DNA of 64,000 nucleotides from Trileptium ribeirensis (Eukaryota; Nematoda; Enoplea; Enoplida; Thoracostomopsidae), in assembly GCA_030248225.1 (NCBI GenBank), contig JASANE010012807.1, positions 39,389 through 103,388 of the forward strand, written 5' to 3'. Numbering within the stretch: position 1 is the first letter of the stretch; the number at the start of each line of letters is the position of its first letter. Below, one piece after another: positions 13,201 to 24,769 of the stretch. The notes under the pieces were generated by a model. That model saw nothing but the letters and a program-made list of their open reading frames with translations, did no database searches and had not been told where the DNA came from. The position numbers were made by a program, and so were the translations under genes.

Positions 13201-16200
13201 AAATTAGAAGAGACATTGGGTGTTTTGTTGTACACATGTACCCGCATACGAGTTTAACGTTTGATTCTTTTATGTATTATTCATTCGGAGGGGTTAATCA
13301 GATCTATAACAACGTTACAATTGGCCCATATTGCTATGCACAGGCTTTGGGGGCCCTCAAATACCGCAAAGGCGACTTTGTGCATAATGTCTCCTTTCAT
13401 TGCCCGTTGTAGCAGATACAGGATCTGAGATAAATTTTTTTAGCATGAGCGTAATTGTTTTCGCGGAATCTATTATAGAACTACTACCAGAACAGCTTTA
13501 CCAGTACAGTGTGGGTAAAGCAACTGGTTTTACGAAATAAGTAATATTGATTGTGCCGTTTAGCGGTTTCTTGATGCGGAATACACTGTTGATGAATAGT
13601 ATTGTGGATTGTTTTTCATGGTCGTTCAAGGTTTGTTTGTGAGCACTGGTTACAAAAGCCTTGGCTTATGTATATGGTTTATATGGTTTTTTTACACGAT
13701 AAATATTGATCATTTTTAAAATGTGGGTTATAAAACTTATGCTAAATAGCAAAAGGTGAGGCCGCTATATTTATTACTGGGACATATTTATCGAATTTTT
13801 TGACTGAATGGCGTTAGCGACAAGAATTAATAGATTGATGTTGCAACCATATCTCCGGCCACAGTTTATGTGCAAGTTCCGCGAGGATTAACGTGTAAGG
13901 TAATCTGCATGTAGGCTGTTCTCGTCCAAAATTTTGGAAAAGTTCATGTTTAATAAGTTTAATGACAGCTGCATCCCTGAGTGTGTAGTTTCACTGGGAT
14001 TCTTGTTGCTTTAAACGCCTGAACTGTTACAAATTTATTTATTGTATGCTTTTTAAAATATATATTTAATAAACATTGCTTAAAATTGTTTTATTGGTAG
14101 GGCGAATATTGTTAGTATTGCAGTAGACTATGCACGGCTGCAGCTAAATAGCTTGGCTATACCGATCAAGTTAAATACTGAACAAGTTTGTACTCCATTG
14201 AGCGGTGGGTTTCGTGATAATGGGAAGATTGTTTGAAGCACGTTCATATCAGGATTGATGGTATGGAATAAAAAATGTTGGTATTCATCCAGTGTTTTAT
14301 AGTTGCTACAGGTTTAATTAAAGATTTGCATCGGCATGATGTTTCAGACTTCTATGAGATTCTGTCTATGTCAAGGTTCGGGGCTTGACGTTACCTTAAG
14401 AAACAACGCCTTAGTTACTGCAGTTGGTTGTCCCTGTGGGGTTACAACAATGTAGCAAACTAATGGTCCATTTTTACGTCTAGTAATGTTATGTGTCTAT
14501 CCCACTTGAAATTGTGTAGTGCGCGCATTCCACTACGATATCGTTTAACGTGGAGTGCTGAACTGCTTCTAAGAGTAGCAGCATAAGTTTTTTAGGCGAT
14601 AGACATATAGAATTTCGTTTACATGTATCAATAGTAGAACGAGTAATGCAAAAAGTACAAAACTGGTTGCCAAGGAAATCAAAGCGCAAACTATCTCTGG
14701 AAATAGGTGTCACACCCGTCTTACGTTGCGTCGGACACGTTTGCTGGATATGTTTATAAAATAATAACTTGCTTAGGGTGCAAAAAACTGAAAAACGCCA
14801 TAGTTTATGACAAAGGTAAGTGACAACATTTAGGCTATAAATTTTTTCATTTGGATGCAATAGAGATTAGCTAGACAGTTGAAGTGGGAACAAACCGAAA
14901 TACTCGTGTTGCGTGCTCTCCAAATATTTAATATTCGGGGCGGCTCGACTGCTCGTTATTAATTTCTCTAGGGCCAGTACGGAAAGTTACAAGATTTATT
15001 GTCGGTATTAGGTGTGACGGAGGTTGTCGAACAGCTGACACCTAGTTTACAATTTGAGGCAGTCATAATATGTTTCGCAACAAAATGAATTAGGCTTAGG
15101 TTTGTGAAGGCTGAAAACTTCATTTAACCCCCCTCGAAAATTGGAAAGGATACTACTCCACGACTTCTTCAAAGTATGAAAACTATATATACAAACCGGG
15201 TACGACTTTGGGTCTCGTGTCCAGGGCTTGAGAAACCGAAAGAACCTAGAAACTTTCCCCTAACTTCATCTGGAGATGTCTCAGTCAAACTTAGCAGTCA
15301 TAAAGTATCGTACTACTCAGTGGAACGCCAAGAGTAGATATATTAACGACGGTCTGAGATATCAGGTAAGGGAAGATTTTTCGCCCCACATCGAAAACAA
15401 ATAGTAATTTTGTATCCTAATAGCGCAAAACGCGTATCTCATGAAAAAAGTGAGAGGTATGACCCCTCAAAACCGAGGTCGTGTAAGATCGAGATGGATC
15501 CTGTAACGCATTATGGTGATGGCAAAAACTGAAACACTCTTCTTCAGAAACCATGAACTCTTGATATCACTAAATGCCATTAGTGCAACCCCATTCTTGC
15601 GTATATTACGACAAAGACAATACTCTTCATTCAGTATCAGTGTTGCCAGGACTATGCGCATCCCTAAAAATGACATGGGCTGAGGTACGGTTAAGCGAGT
15701 TTGAATCCGGGACAGCTCCGTCACGAGAATAAATTCTCAAGATCTTAACAAATTAAGGTAAGTATATAACACATCACTGGCATTTACGAGAAGCGAAAAC
15801 TGCCAACAAACTACTACGACGCTTAATTTAGAACATTCAAGGATGTATTCCTAATTTGTATTTCCCCATAATGCTACCATTATACTTTTTAAATGTTTTA
15901 TCTGGTTATAGAAAATGGTGTATCGTTTTACGTCAACCCGACTTGATACGATCCGACTAGCAAATATAAACTTCAACTTCATTCAACCCCATGACCAATC
16001 TTTCTTCGCCCGACTTGACATTAATCTTTACTTTGTGTTTGTATTTATACTTGGTTGGGCATAAAGGCAGTAATACATATAACTAGACTTAAATTAAACA
16101 TAAAAGCGTCTAATCTAATATATACATGCGAAAATGGACAGAAACATTTTGCAGTAATGCATATTTTTTGGGGCTAGGAATATCTCACGGTAGCGTATAT

Positions 16201-16560
16201 ATATATATATTTTATTCAAAGCCATTTAATCAAAACTTAAACAATATCTTGCACAATTGTAAGAAACCAGCTGGTTCGAGCTTTTTTGCCAATGCTCGGT
16301 TCGGTTTGAGATATTGTCAGCTTGGCTAGGCTCGCTTTGAGAAATATGATGCAGGATCACTACTAGCCGTCGATTAGTTTGTATTGCTAATTACATACCC
16401 TCACAGACGAAGGATAATATATATACTGAATTTCGTACACCAAAGTTTTACTTCCCATTCGAAAACAACTCCATTTTGTCCATAGGCGCAGATCCTGGGG
16501 TGTAAAGGATGCATCCAATGACCACAAAAAATCACTTAACCTAAAATCAAGACCCCACTA
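10249..16560. other. Intergenic stretch without recognised genes
   Basis: About 6.3 kb of AT-rich sequence. Open frames (for example 14489-14860 and 15467-15724 on the minus strand) encode no motif I recognise and have no supporting splice or codon pattern. A GC-richer patch at 12700-12960 resembles the worn C-rich repeats at 60.6-61.7 kb. A patch at 13280-13430 also looks like old repeat. Nothing here supports an RNA gene. Confidence 0.5.
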
Positions 16561-16607
16561 TAAAAAACTGAATCCCGATTTTCTGTGCTGCAATGTTGTA
16601 TTCTGAC
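16561..16607 (+). repeat. Detached part of the 148-bp satellite unit
   Basis: AACTGAATCCCGATTTTCTG and the bases after it, up to TTCTGAC, match the second half of the satellite unit in the same orientation. The unit is broken at TCTGAC (16602-16607) and resumes after a second TCTGAC at 16963-16968, so the array once began further left. Confidence 0.75.
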
Positions 16608-16968
16608 CATAAACCTCGGGTTAATTTTAACAAGTCTTGCTAATCCGTTTTGAGCGCGTAATTCGTTTTTCGGGGTCATAAGGTCATAAATATTGAAAAT
16701 AATATACAATATCCGATGTATTTGGTTTAAGCGAAACACCGATATATATATCTACGACAGCATAGTATTTAAACTAAAGCTCCGACTCAACCCAACAGAG
16801 TACTTGTCGTAAAACAGTATTATTGAGCACAATTGATTATTGACGTAAAATCGGTTTCGACAAACTGGTGAATGTGTGTTTATAGAAACTATGTATAAAA
16901 ATATTTTTCGGATTAGCCAAGGGGGGCCCGGGCCCCCCGCCCCCCCTTTGGGTGCGCCTATGTCTGAC
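16608..16968. mobile_element. ~355-bp insertion in the satellite edge, flanked by TCTGAC
   Basis: The segment sits between two copies of TCTGAC exactly where a satellite unit is interrupted. It starts CATAAACC and ends GCGCCTATG, so CATA/TATG are short inverted ends. Near its right end is a G6-C3-G3-C6 palindrome (16921-16938) followed by a C run. This looks like a small non-autonomous DNA transposon, possibly hAT-like, but the duplication is 6 bp as read and the family is not established. Confidence 0.5.
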
Positions 16969-16974
16969 ACAGCC

Positions 16975-18540
16975 CAAACTTGGAATTTGTACCAATGGGC
17001 TTGCTTATTTTCAGTTCCGTGAACCAAAAAATGAAGGCATATTACGCTGCGGCATATCGTAAATTTAAGAAAACTGAATCCCGATTTCCTATTCTGCAAA
17101 ATTATCGTATTTCGACACACCCCAAACGTGGAATTTGCACCAATGGGCTTGCCTATTTTCAGTTCCGTGAACCAAAAAATGAAGGCATATTACGCTGTGG
17201 CATATCGTGAATTTAAGCAAACTGAATCCCGATTTCCTATTCTCCAAAATTGTCGTATTCGGACACACCCCAAACGTGGAATTTGCACCAATGGGCTTGC
17301 CTATTTTCAGTTCCGTGAACCAAAAAATGAAGGCATATTACGCTGTGGCATATCGTAAATTTAAGAAAACTGAATCCCAATTTCCTATTCTGCAAAATTG
17401 TCGTATTCCGACACACTCCAAACGTGGAATTTGCACCAATGGGCTTGCCTATTTTCAGTTCCGTGTACCAAAAAATGAAGGCATATTACGCTGTGGCATA
17501 TTGTAAATTTAAGAAATCTGAATCCCAATTTCCTATTCTGCAAAATTGTCGTATTCCGACACACTCCAACCGTGGAATTTGCACCAATGGGCTTGCTTAT
17601 TTTCAGTTCCATGAACCAAAGAATGAAGGCATATTACGCTGTAGCATATCGTAAATTTAAGCAAACTGAATCCCGATTTCCTATTCTGCAAAATTGTCGT
17701 ATTCCGACACACTCCAAACGTGGAATTTGCATCAATGGGCTTGCCTATTTTCAGTTCCGTGAACCAAAAAATGAAGGCATATTACGCTGTGGCATATCGT
17801 AAATTTAAGAAAACTGAATCCCAATTTCCTATTCTGCAAAATTGTCGTATTCGGACACACCAAACGTGGAATTTGCACCAATGGGCTTGCCTATTTTGAG
17901 TTCCGTGAACCAAAAAATGAAGGCATATTACGCTGTGGCATATCGTAAATTTATGAAAACTGAATCCCGATTTCCTATTCTGCAAAATTGTCGTATTCCG
18001 ACACACCCCAACCGTGGAATTTGTACTAATAGGCTTGTCTGTTTTCAGTTCCATAAATCAAAAAATGTAGGCATATTACGCTGTGGCATATCGTAAATTT
18101 AAGAAAACTGAATCCCGATTTTCTATTCTGCAAAATTGTCGTATTCCGACACACCCCAAACGTGGAATTTGTACCAATGGGCTTGTCTATTTTCAGTTCT
18201 GTAAACCAAAAAATGTGGGCATATTACGCTGTGGCATATCGTAAATTTAAGAAAACTGAATCCCGATTTCCTATTCTGCAAAATTATCGTATTCCGAGAC
18301 ACCCCAAACGTGGAATTTTTACCAATGGTCTTGTCTATTTTCAGTTCTGTAAGCCAAAAAATGTGGGCATATTACGCTGTGGCATATCGTAAATTTAAGA
18401 AAACTGAATCCCAATTTCCTATTCTGCAAAATTGTCGAATTCCGACACACCCCAAACATGGCATTTGTACCATTGGGCGTGTCTATTTTCAGTTCCGTAA
18501 ACCAAAAAATGTAGCCGTATTAGGCTGTACCATATCGTAA
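16975..18540 (+). repeat. Satellite array, 148-bp unit, about 10.6 copies
   Basis: Head-to-tail copies start near 16977, 17127, 17275, 17423, 17571, 17719, 17865, 18012, 18161, 18309 and 18457 (one start is 1-2 bp short). Landmarks in each unit: CGTGGAATTTGCACCAATGG, TTACGCTGTGGCATATCGTA, ACTGAATCCCGATTTCC. Left and central copies are close to identical. The last four share AATGTGGGC/AATGTAGGC in place of AATGAAGGC, so they form a subfamily. The last copy is cut after ~85 bp. 148 is not a multiple of three, so the overlapping 76-codon frames in the array are not evidence of protein. Confidence 0.97.
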
Positions 18541-18610
18541 ATAATCTAGATAATAGTCGCAGCTAAACAGGAAAAGTATGGTAGACTGACTGTAGTAAAT
18601 GCGGCTTTAC

Positions 18611-18615
18611 AAAAA
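18611..18615 (-). terminator. RNA polymerase III terminator of tRNA-Lys
   Basis: Five T residues on the minus strand four bases after the 3' end of the tRNA gene, a normal eukaryotic polymerase III stop signal. Confidence 0.75.
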
Positions 18616-18619
18616 GCAA

Positions 18620-18691
18620 GCCGGATAGGGGGCTCGAACCCCTGACCTTAGGATTAAAAGTCCCACGCTCTACCGACTGAGCTAACCCGGC
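18620..18691 (-). tRNA. tRNA-Lys(UUU): tRNA-Lys (anticodon UUU), no intron
   Basis: The 72-nt minus-strand sequence folds as a full cloverleaf. The acceptor arms GCCGGGT and ATCCGGC pair with one G-U. The D stem GCTC/GAGC follows TA, the anticodon arm is TGGGA-CTTTTAA-TCCTA with anticodon TTT, and the T arm is AGGGG-TTCGAGC-CCCCT. Internal promoter boxes A (TAGCTCAGTCGG) and B (GGTTCGAGCCC) are intact. There is no CCA in the gene, as expected for a nuclear tRNA. The variable loop is short. It appears functional and lies just beyond the satellite array. Confidence 0.96.
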
Positions 18692-18876
18692 TCGTAGTTA
18701 TCCTAGTTTTGTGTTTAGTTATACTCATCGGTCAATAATAATAATAGTAATTTCATTACTGATCGATAGAAATTGTATGTTGAAACACCGGTAACGTTAA
18801 TATTTTACGTTTGTAATATAATAAATTATTATTCCTTTATATTTCTAGCTACGTAATTACGAAATTAATTTTGCAG

Positions 18877-18940
18877 GTGGTCGTGGTACGAACACCCAAC
18901 GCAGGCACCCGGGAACGATTTTCAGTTTCGCCAAGCAAAG
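18877..18940 (+). CDS. Possible isolated 64-bp exon, gene unknown
   Basis: A TTTTGCAG acceptor and an AAAG|GTAGTG donor enclose 64 bp. After one leading base the frame is open for 21 codons: WSWYEHPTQAPGNDFQFRQA then K. The composition (Trp, Tyr, Pro, Asn-Asp, Phe) is more protein-like than the flanks, and GC content is higher than nearby. I do not recognise the family and see no partner exon, so this may be chance. Confidence 0.22.
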
Positions 18941-19299
18941 GTAGTGATACAAAATGTATGTGTGCAAGTGAATTACGTCGCGCCTTTCATTTCATCTAAA
19001 CAAATACCTGAAAATTGAATCTTCTTTTCATATAGAGGAAACAAATTCTCGTTACAAAACTTCATTCTATCGTCCCAAAAACTGCTTTTCGTTCAGATGT
19101 TTTGTCAGTGAATTCTTGGGTAAGTGGATTAATATGTATTCCGTCAAGTAAAGCCTTGCGCACACTAAGAATTGTAGCATGTGTGAGACGCTGCTCGCAA
19201 AGGGCGTAGTCAGGAATTTTGAAATGGTGGGTGGGGTGGGGGGTCGCAGCCCTAACGGGCGAACCGTAAACGGAAAAATGGCCTATTCTGAACATATTG

Positions 19300-20413
19300 T
19301 AATAGTGGAGATTGTGTTTTGCACGGATGAAAGCCTTTAAAATCCGTCTCTCTGTGCGTGATCGGCCTTAACTCGGGAATGACTTAACCGATTTTGATGA
19401 TCTTGGGCTCACTCGAACCGGCATAGTCAATGTACCGCGCACATCCCCTAGCGTACTCCATTTTTTGCAGCCTTCATGGAAGCAAGGTTATTTTTATCTT
19501 AACTTTCGATTTTTTCTCTTGTTCGTTTTATTTCATAGTAAAATGATAAATTCCGATGGGCATTTTTTGTTTTCCGATTAAGGCTCCGGTTCTGGAGTTA
19601 TGTGGTTTGAGGTATGGTACCCTCGTTATTCATCGACACAAAATTCGGAAATTTTTTCTGACGTCATGTTCGGCTGAAAAGTTTCACTGGAGGTGGGGTG
19701 TTTCGGAAGTGGGAAACTCATTGCCGGTGTTGGTTTTGCCGCGGGACATATAGTTTCATGGGTACTTAGGTGGTATAGCGCCCCCATGGTTCGGTTCGGG
19801 GTCAGAGGTCAAAATGATGGTTTTTACCCCATTTTAGTACCCTTCACGGAAGCAACGCCATTTTTATCTTAACCTACGAATTTTTTATTCTGGTTGGTTT
19901 CATTTCATAGTAAAATCATAAATGCCTGTGCGTATTTTTTGTTTTTCGATTAAGGCTCAGGCTCTGGTTCTGGAGTAATGGGGTTTGCGGTGTGGCATCT
20001 AGTGGTTCCTCGAACCAAAATTCGAAAATTTGTTCTGACGTCCTGGGTGACGAAAAAGTTTCACTTGGGGGTTTCCGGGCATGGGAAACTTATTGCCGAT
20101 GTTGGTTTTGCACTGCGACTCATAGTTCCATGGGTATGGATGTATGACGCCCCCATGGTGGTTCCTCGACCCAAAATTCTTAATTTTATTGTCACGTCCT
20201 GGTAGGCTAGGCTGATAACTTGCAGTTTGGGGGGGTCGCTCTTGGGAAACATATTGCCGGTGTCAGTTTTATTCTAACTTGTGCGGTATTGTGTAATATA
20301 CACATGTATCATATCGTCGTATGCTATGGAGAGCTGGTTGGCTGTGTCCGCAAAAGGCGTAGGTGTATTATGCTTCACTACGTTCTGCAATCTCGATAGA
20401 GTTACTAGTTGTA
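19300..20413 (+). mobile_element. Non-autonomous repeat element, copy 2
   Basis: Begins near GGAGATTGTGTTTTGCACGG (19308) and ends near TTACTAGTT (20413). It matches copy 1 at 5.83-8.07 kb at both ends but carries only about two internal ~370-bp units (anchors near 19470 and 19841). The right ends are nearly identical (TTCACTACGTTCTGCAATCT and the bases after it, up to GAGTTACTAG). Beyond ACTAGTT the flanks differ, which marks the true end. No coding capacity is visible. Copy-number variation of the internal unit explains the length difference. Confidence 0.62.
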
Positions 20414-20429
20414 GAACTAAACTGCTTTT

Positions 20430-22030
20430 GCTTTAGCATTTTATTCGTGCGAGGTGTCAGTCCTTCAGTATGTTATGGCATAAGCTCTGTTTACTACATA
20501 TTGTTCGCTGTCTTAAATGACTAAAATTTAATGACTGGTATTTTGTGCGAATAAAACTTGATGTATATATTATCTATGGTGATTTCTCCTCGAAAGTTGT
20601 TCTTTTTGTCTAATACAATATATTACATGCCGTCTTACTGGCAAGCAAACTGTAGGTGAGGGCGGGTATAATTTTTTAGGCCTGGCCGGCCCAATCCAAA
20701 ATGTGATCGACCTAAGCTCGGCCCAACTCGAAAAGCCCTAAGTATCTGATGCGCTAATATATAAGAATATTAAATATTTTAAAAATTTACCGAATTAAAA
20801 AATTTTGAAATGTTATTGTGGCTGGATTTCATTTTGAGTCAGCGAATTCAACAGTTATAGTACGCTAGAAAGATTGTAATATGGTTTCCGTCATGCAAAT
20901 AGGTCCATCTGACTAAACTACTGGGACAATCCAAACAAAGATAACCACAAGCCTTAGCTCTTCGTGTAGGAAAACTGAACCCAACCGAACCCACACTTTT
21001 ATTATCCGTTAGCCACAAATTATAAAACACTCGAAATTCAACCTACACCACTAGCACAATGGTACCAGTCTGTCTTCATATCGAGGGAAATATGGTTTCG
21101 CCATCGATTATGAATTCATCAAACAGCATCACACAACAAATTTAAAACTGGAACAGTTACATGAAACCGTTTCGGCTGATCTCTTAATATTATTTCACTC
21201 ATTAATGGTATGTTTTACAAAATAGTTTCACCAGATTTGGTATTTAAAACGTTTGGCAAAAAACTATGCTTGCATACTCGAATATTAGTATAGTGCTTAA
21301 TATACGCAACCATTAACAGGTAAACTTTAAACCGGTTTGGTTAGTTATAATTGCGTTAATACAAAAACGGCAACAAGTACATTGAGTATGGACAGAGAAG
21401 CGTTTTCACCTTTCTATTCTATATCGATATTCTCTTGATTGAACATAACTGTGAGTATACGAGCTAAAAGCAATACTCTAATTTAACAAGTCTTAAGTAA
21501 TAATGAAATATATAATCGTTTTACAACAATGTAGGTGTTTTGGACACATTATTCCTAATCACAGATTTTAACCAAAAAGCGCCAAACTTTCAAGACATGC
21601 AGGGCTAGCACCAATAGCCACGACGGGTTGTTATCAAATACCTAGTGACTGGGGTCAATGTTGCTCCTGCGGGTGACTATACGATGTTGATCTGCGAAAA
21701 TTTCATCCAATAAGGCTTTCTGTCATGGAGAATAAAAGCAAAATAGGTGCTGATTGTGGCTTAGAAATAGGTATCATTGCAACTGTAAATATTCTACCGA
21801 GGGCGCTAGGAGGAAAAAATCTTGAAAATTTCTTTTTGTCTGTCTCTGGTCGCTGTAACCCAAAATTCTCCTTATGTTTAAAGATTTTCAAAGAGGTACG
21901 AAAAGAGGAATTGTGAATGAGATTCCAATTAATGTGTAAGCTCTTTTAATCGATAAGTCACCGAAGGATGAGATAAGGATTATCTAGCGGATGAGTTTGA
22001 TGAATCCTTTCATATGCACAGCAGAGCTAT
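20430..22030. other. Intergenic stretch, nothing recognised
   Basis: AT-rich sequence without convincing coding or RNA features. A GC-richer patch at 20640-20750 (GGCCTGGCCGGCCC) looks like the end of an old repeat. Confidence 0.45.
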
Positions 22031-22032
22031 AA

Positions 22033-22132
22033 CCGTGTCACCGGGTTATTTGGGTCACTATTTTCAACCCGGTCACCGGGTCACGTTTTAAACCTGGTCA
22101 CCGAGTCACTAGCAAATCGGTCCATGACCCTG
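22033..22132. repeat. GGTCACCGGGTCAC short tandem motif, copy 1
   Basis: Repeated GGTCACCGGGTCAC-like blocks (for example at 22071-22084), ending near CCATGACCCTG. The same motif recurs in the same sense at 23118-23213, ending ACTGACCCTG. The two blocks may be ends or internal repeats of one element about 1.2 kb long. Confidence 0.6.
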
Positions 22133-23117
22133 TTTTTTCATTAGCCGATGATAAAGTTAATTGTTTATGCTACTCAATTTTATGCCCTTTTTCGTCCTTG
22201 CGAATCCTTTATATATGTTATGTATATATAATGTTTTTGTTTTGTTTTTATTATGCGTGAGTAAACTTAGGTGACCCCACCACCCATCCTATTCTGTTAT
22301 TACCGATATCGAATCACAAACCCTTGTTACGGAAAACAGGTTTAATTTTATTCAGTTTTTCGCTAACTGAAAATTGGCAAAATCAAATTCAAGTTCCACA
22401 AATCAGATCTTGCGTTCGAACAGAATTTTGGCGATTTCAGTTTGCAGAAATCCTGTTCCCTAATGTATTATCATTTAAATTTGGATTATACAGTGTGCGC
22501 GAACAAATTTAATGCAGAAGTGACGTCACAATCAAATCGACAAATTTTCGTTCTCAAATATTTGGGTAATTTTACTTCAATTTTCGCGAACACGAAATGG
22601 TTAGATTTCAATCGCGACCGTTGTGTTCGCGAACAGTTTTCTGCCGAATTTTAATTGACCAAAAAGCGTTCCGTAACAAATTTTACCCAAAAATGCAAAA
22701 TAGGATGGTTGCTTGGGTCATTTTAAGTTACTCACGCATTATTTTTATTATTATGTGTGTATATCATAGGATATCTGAACGGTGTTTTTATCGCAGGTGC
22801 AGCAAGTTCTTTATTATATATTTAACTTTTTTGTTCGCAGTTCCGTTCTATTACGTCCGCTTGTTTTATTTCATCTCACGATTCAAATAGATTTTTTCTT
22901 CTAACGATTCAACATGTTTAGGAGAGTAGTAGAGATAAGAACGAGCCTGGCTTTTGATGCTCAGCTCGGCTCGTTGGACAAGGTTATAGGCTCGAATAGA
23001 CTCGCTACTTTTCCCAAATATTAAAAACAAAGAATTTCACAAATATTAAAAATACGATAATCTCAACTATGAGTAGCATTAGTAACGTGCTCTTTAGCCA
23101 GTAGCATGTTTTATCAA

Positions 23118-23213
23118 AACCGGGCCACCGGGTCACTAATCAAACTGGGTCACCGGGTCTCTGGGTCACTGCGCCGACCATGCTACGGGGTCACTTTAAC
23201 TGACCCTGTTCCA
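23118..23213. repeat. GGTCACCGGGTCAC short tandem motif, copy 2
   Basis: Second block of the motif seen at 22033-22132, with CCGGGTCAC, GGTCACCGGGTC and TCTGGGTCACTG variants. It ends in CTGACCCTGTTCC. The stretch between the blocks (22133-23117) is AT-rich and holds no recognised gene. Confidence 0.6.
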
Positions 23214-23941
23214 GCTCTGATGCACAGTATTGTGAGCTTGGTATAGAGTTGACTAATCGTTTTCCGCCGCGCCAATGTCGATCCCGGAAAGCTTGACTCA
23301 TTCTCGGCGTGCCATCCGCAGGACAGTTCGGATCTGTTGCTTTCCTAGCATACTAAAGTTTGCTTCGCAGCAAACATTACATGACCAAGCGTCCAATACT
23401 GGCCAATTCGTGCTGTAAGGATTCGTGTTGGTTACCCGTGCAATATGCATGTTTGTGTTGTTTTTATTCTTTTTGTTTCTTCTCAAACGTTTAAGTCGTC
23501 GGAATTTTTTGGAAATCGTCGGGCCGGCTTGAAACATTTCATCTGAAATTCGAAGCCAAGCTGGCCAGAATGGAAATGAGACAGACCGCGCTGCCCAGGA
23601 GACGGGCAGGGCCGTTTCGGGAATAACGTCACATCTGAGGACACATCAACCACCTCACATCTCCAATCGTTGCAGACATAGCGTCTGCCTTATGCAATTA
23701 AGAAGTCAATGTGAAAGCTGTGTTCACTTCAATTAGCATTTTGCAGATTGTAGTCTTCGGTGCTCGGAGAACACCTGCCAAAATTGTTTAAATACATAGC
23801 TAGTAAAGTACGTTATGCCTCATCTTATATATAAGAAAGCTAAAATATCAAATTTACCGTTGTTAAGTAATGCTGCTTGTGTTGTAAATTCTGCTACTAT
23901 TATAGCGGTGGATTTTATTTTCATAACCGAAATTATACTCC

Positions 23942-24765
23942 TAACCGTGTTCACACGCTCAAAATTTTTGGGCAAATTTTTAACTCCAAATTGCTGGAAT
24001 TGTGTTTTTATAGTAATAATAAGGCATTTATAAAGCATCCTTTTCGCCGATAGCGTTGCAAAAGCGCTGGATACGATATAACAATTAACAACAATACGAT
24101 AATTTTTGAGATTATGAAAGTAAGACATGTGGAAACAGAAACGTCTTTAACTTAGACTTAAATTCAGTAACGTTTTAAGCACTGTCACGAAGCCTAGATG
24201 GCAATCTGTTCCATGAGGACGGGCCGATGAACCAGAAACTATAATTCCGTGTGACGTCAACGCGCAATACTCGTTCATTGGCTAAGGAGCTGCAGTTGAT
24301 AGGTGCAACATTTCAGCAATGTATCTAGGGCTGTTTGACGTCAGAGCTTTGTGAACCAGCAGGAGTACTTTGTATCGAATTCGCTGGTCAAACGGAAACC
24401 AGTGTAGCTCATGTAGCACAGGACTTATGTGTTCACAGCGTGGCGTATGCGAAAGAATTCTGGCTGCATTATGTAATAAATGACGAACGAGTTGTAGATT
24501 AGTCGTGGGCAAGCCGCAGTACAATGCGTTGCAGTAGTCGATCCGGGACATTACAAAAGCCCGTATTTTAAAGGAATATTTTAAAATTTTAGATTAAAAT
24601 TTGACCTCAAACTTTTTCAGATAATGCATCTCGTTGATGATTGCATGCAGGAATATACTTGTAAAGTTTGAACAGTGTTCACACGTTCAAACTTGCCAAA
24701 AAGAGATGTTTCCTAATTTTCATCAAAATTTGAGCAAAAAGTTTGAGCGTGCGCAGATGTTTTTA
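23942..24765. mobile_element. Degenerate MITE related to 41.8 kb, interrupted by a LINE fragment
   Basis: The left end TAACCGTGTTCACACGCTCA matches the terminal repeat of the MITE at 41803-42152. The right part (about 24595-24765) matches its internal and right-end sequence, including AGTTTGAACAGTGTTCACAC and TTTGAGCGTG. Between them lies a LINE reverse-transcriptase fragment that the MITE at 41.8 kb lacks, so the LINE piece was inserted later. The right terminal repeat is badly worn. Confidence 0.65.
24110..24590 (-). pseudogene. LINE (CR1/L2-type) reverse transcriptase C-terminal fragment
   Basis: Minus-strand translation gives the typical end of a CR1/L2-group reverse transcriptase: SRIDYCNALYCGLP, then a His-rich linker with ISPVLHELHWFPFDQRIRYK, then LLLVHKALTS. 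After a stop and a frame change come WFIGPSSWNRLPSRL and FKSKLKTFLF, the usual C-terminal end of these open frames. Only the last ~150 codons remain, broken by at least two stops or shifts, so this is a dead 5'-truncated copy. The family grouping follows from these well-known motifs; the exact clade is not determined. Confidence 0.87.
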
Positions 24766-24769
24766 AAGA

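Noticed and set aside
14489..14860. 123-codon minus-strand frame
   Set aside because: Cys/Thr/Leu-rich with no recognisable motif, no splice support and ordinary AT composition; treated as chance.
16980..18540. Series of 76-codon open frames
   Set aside because: They are shifted readings of the 148-bp satellite unit, which is not a multiple of three.
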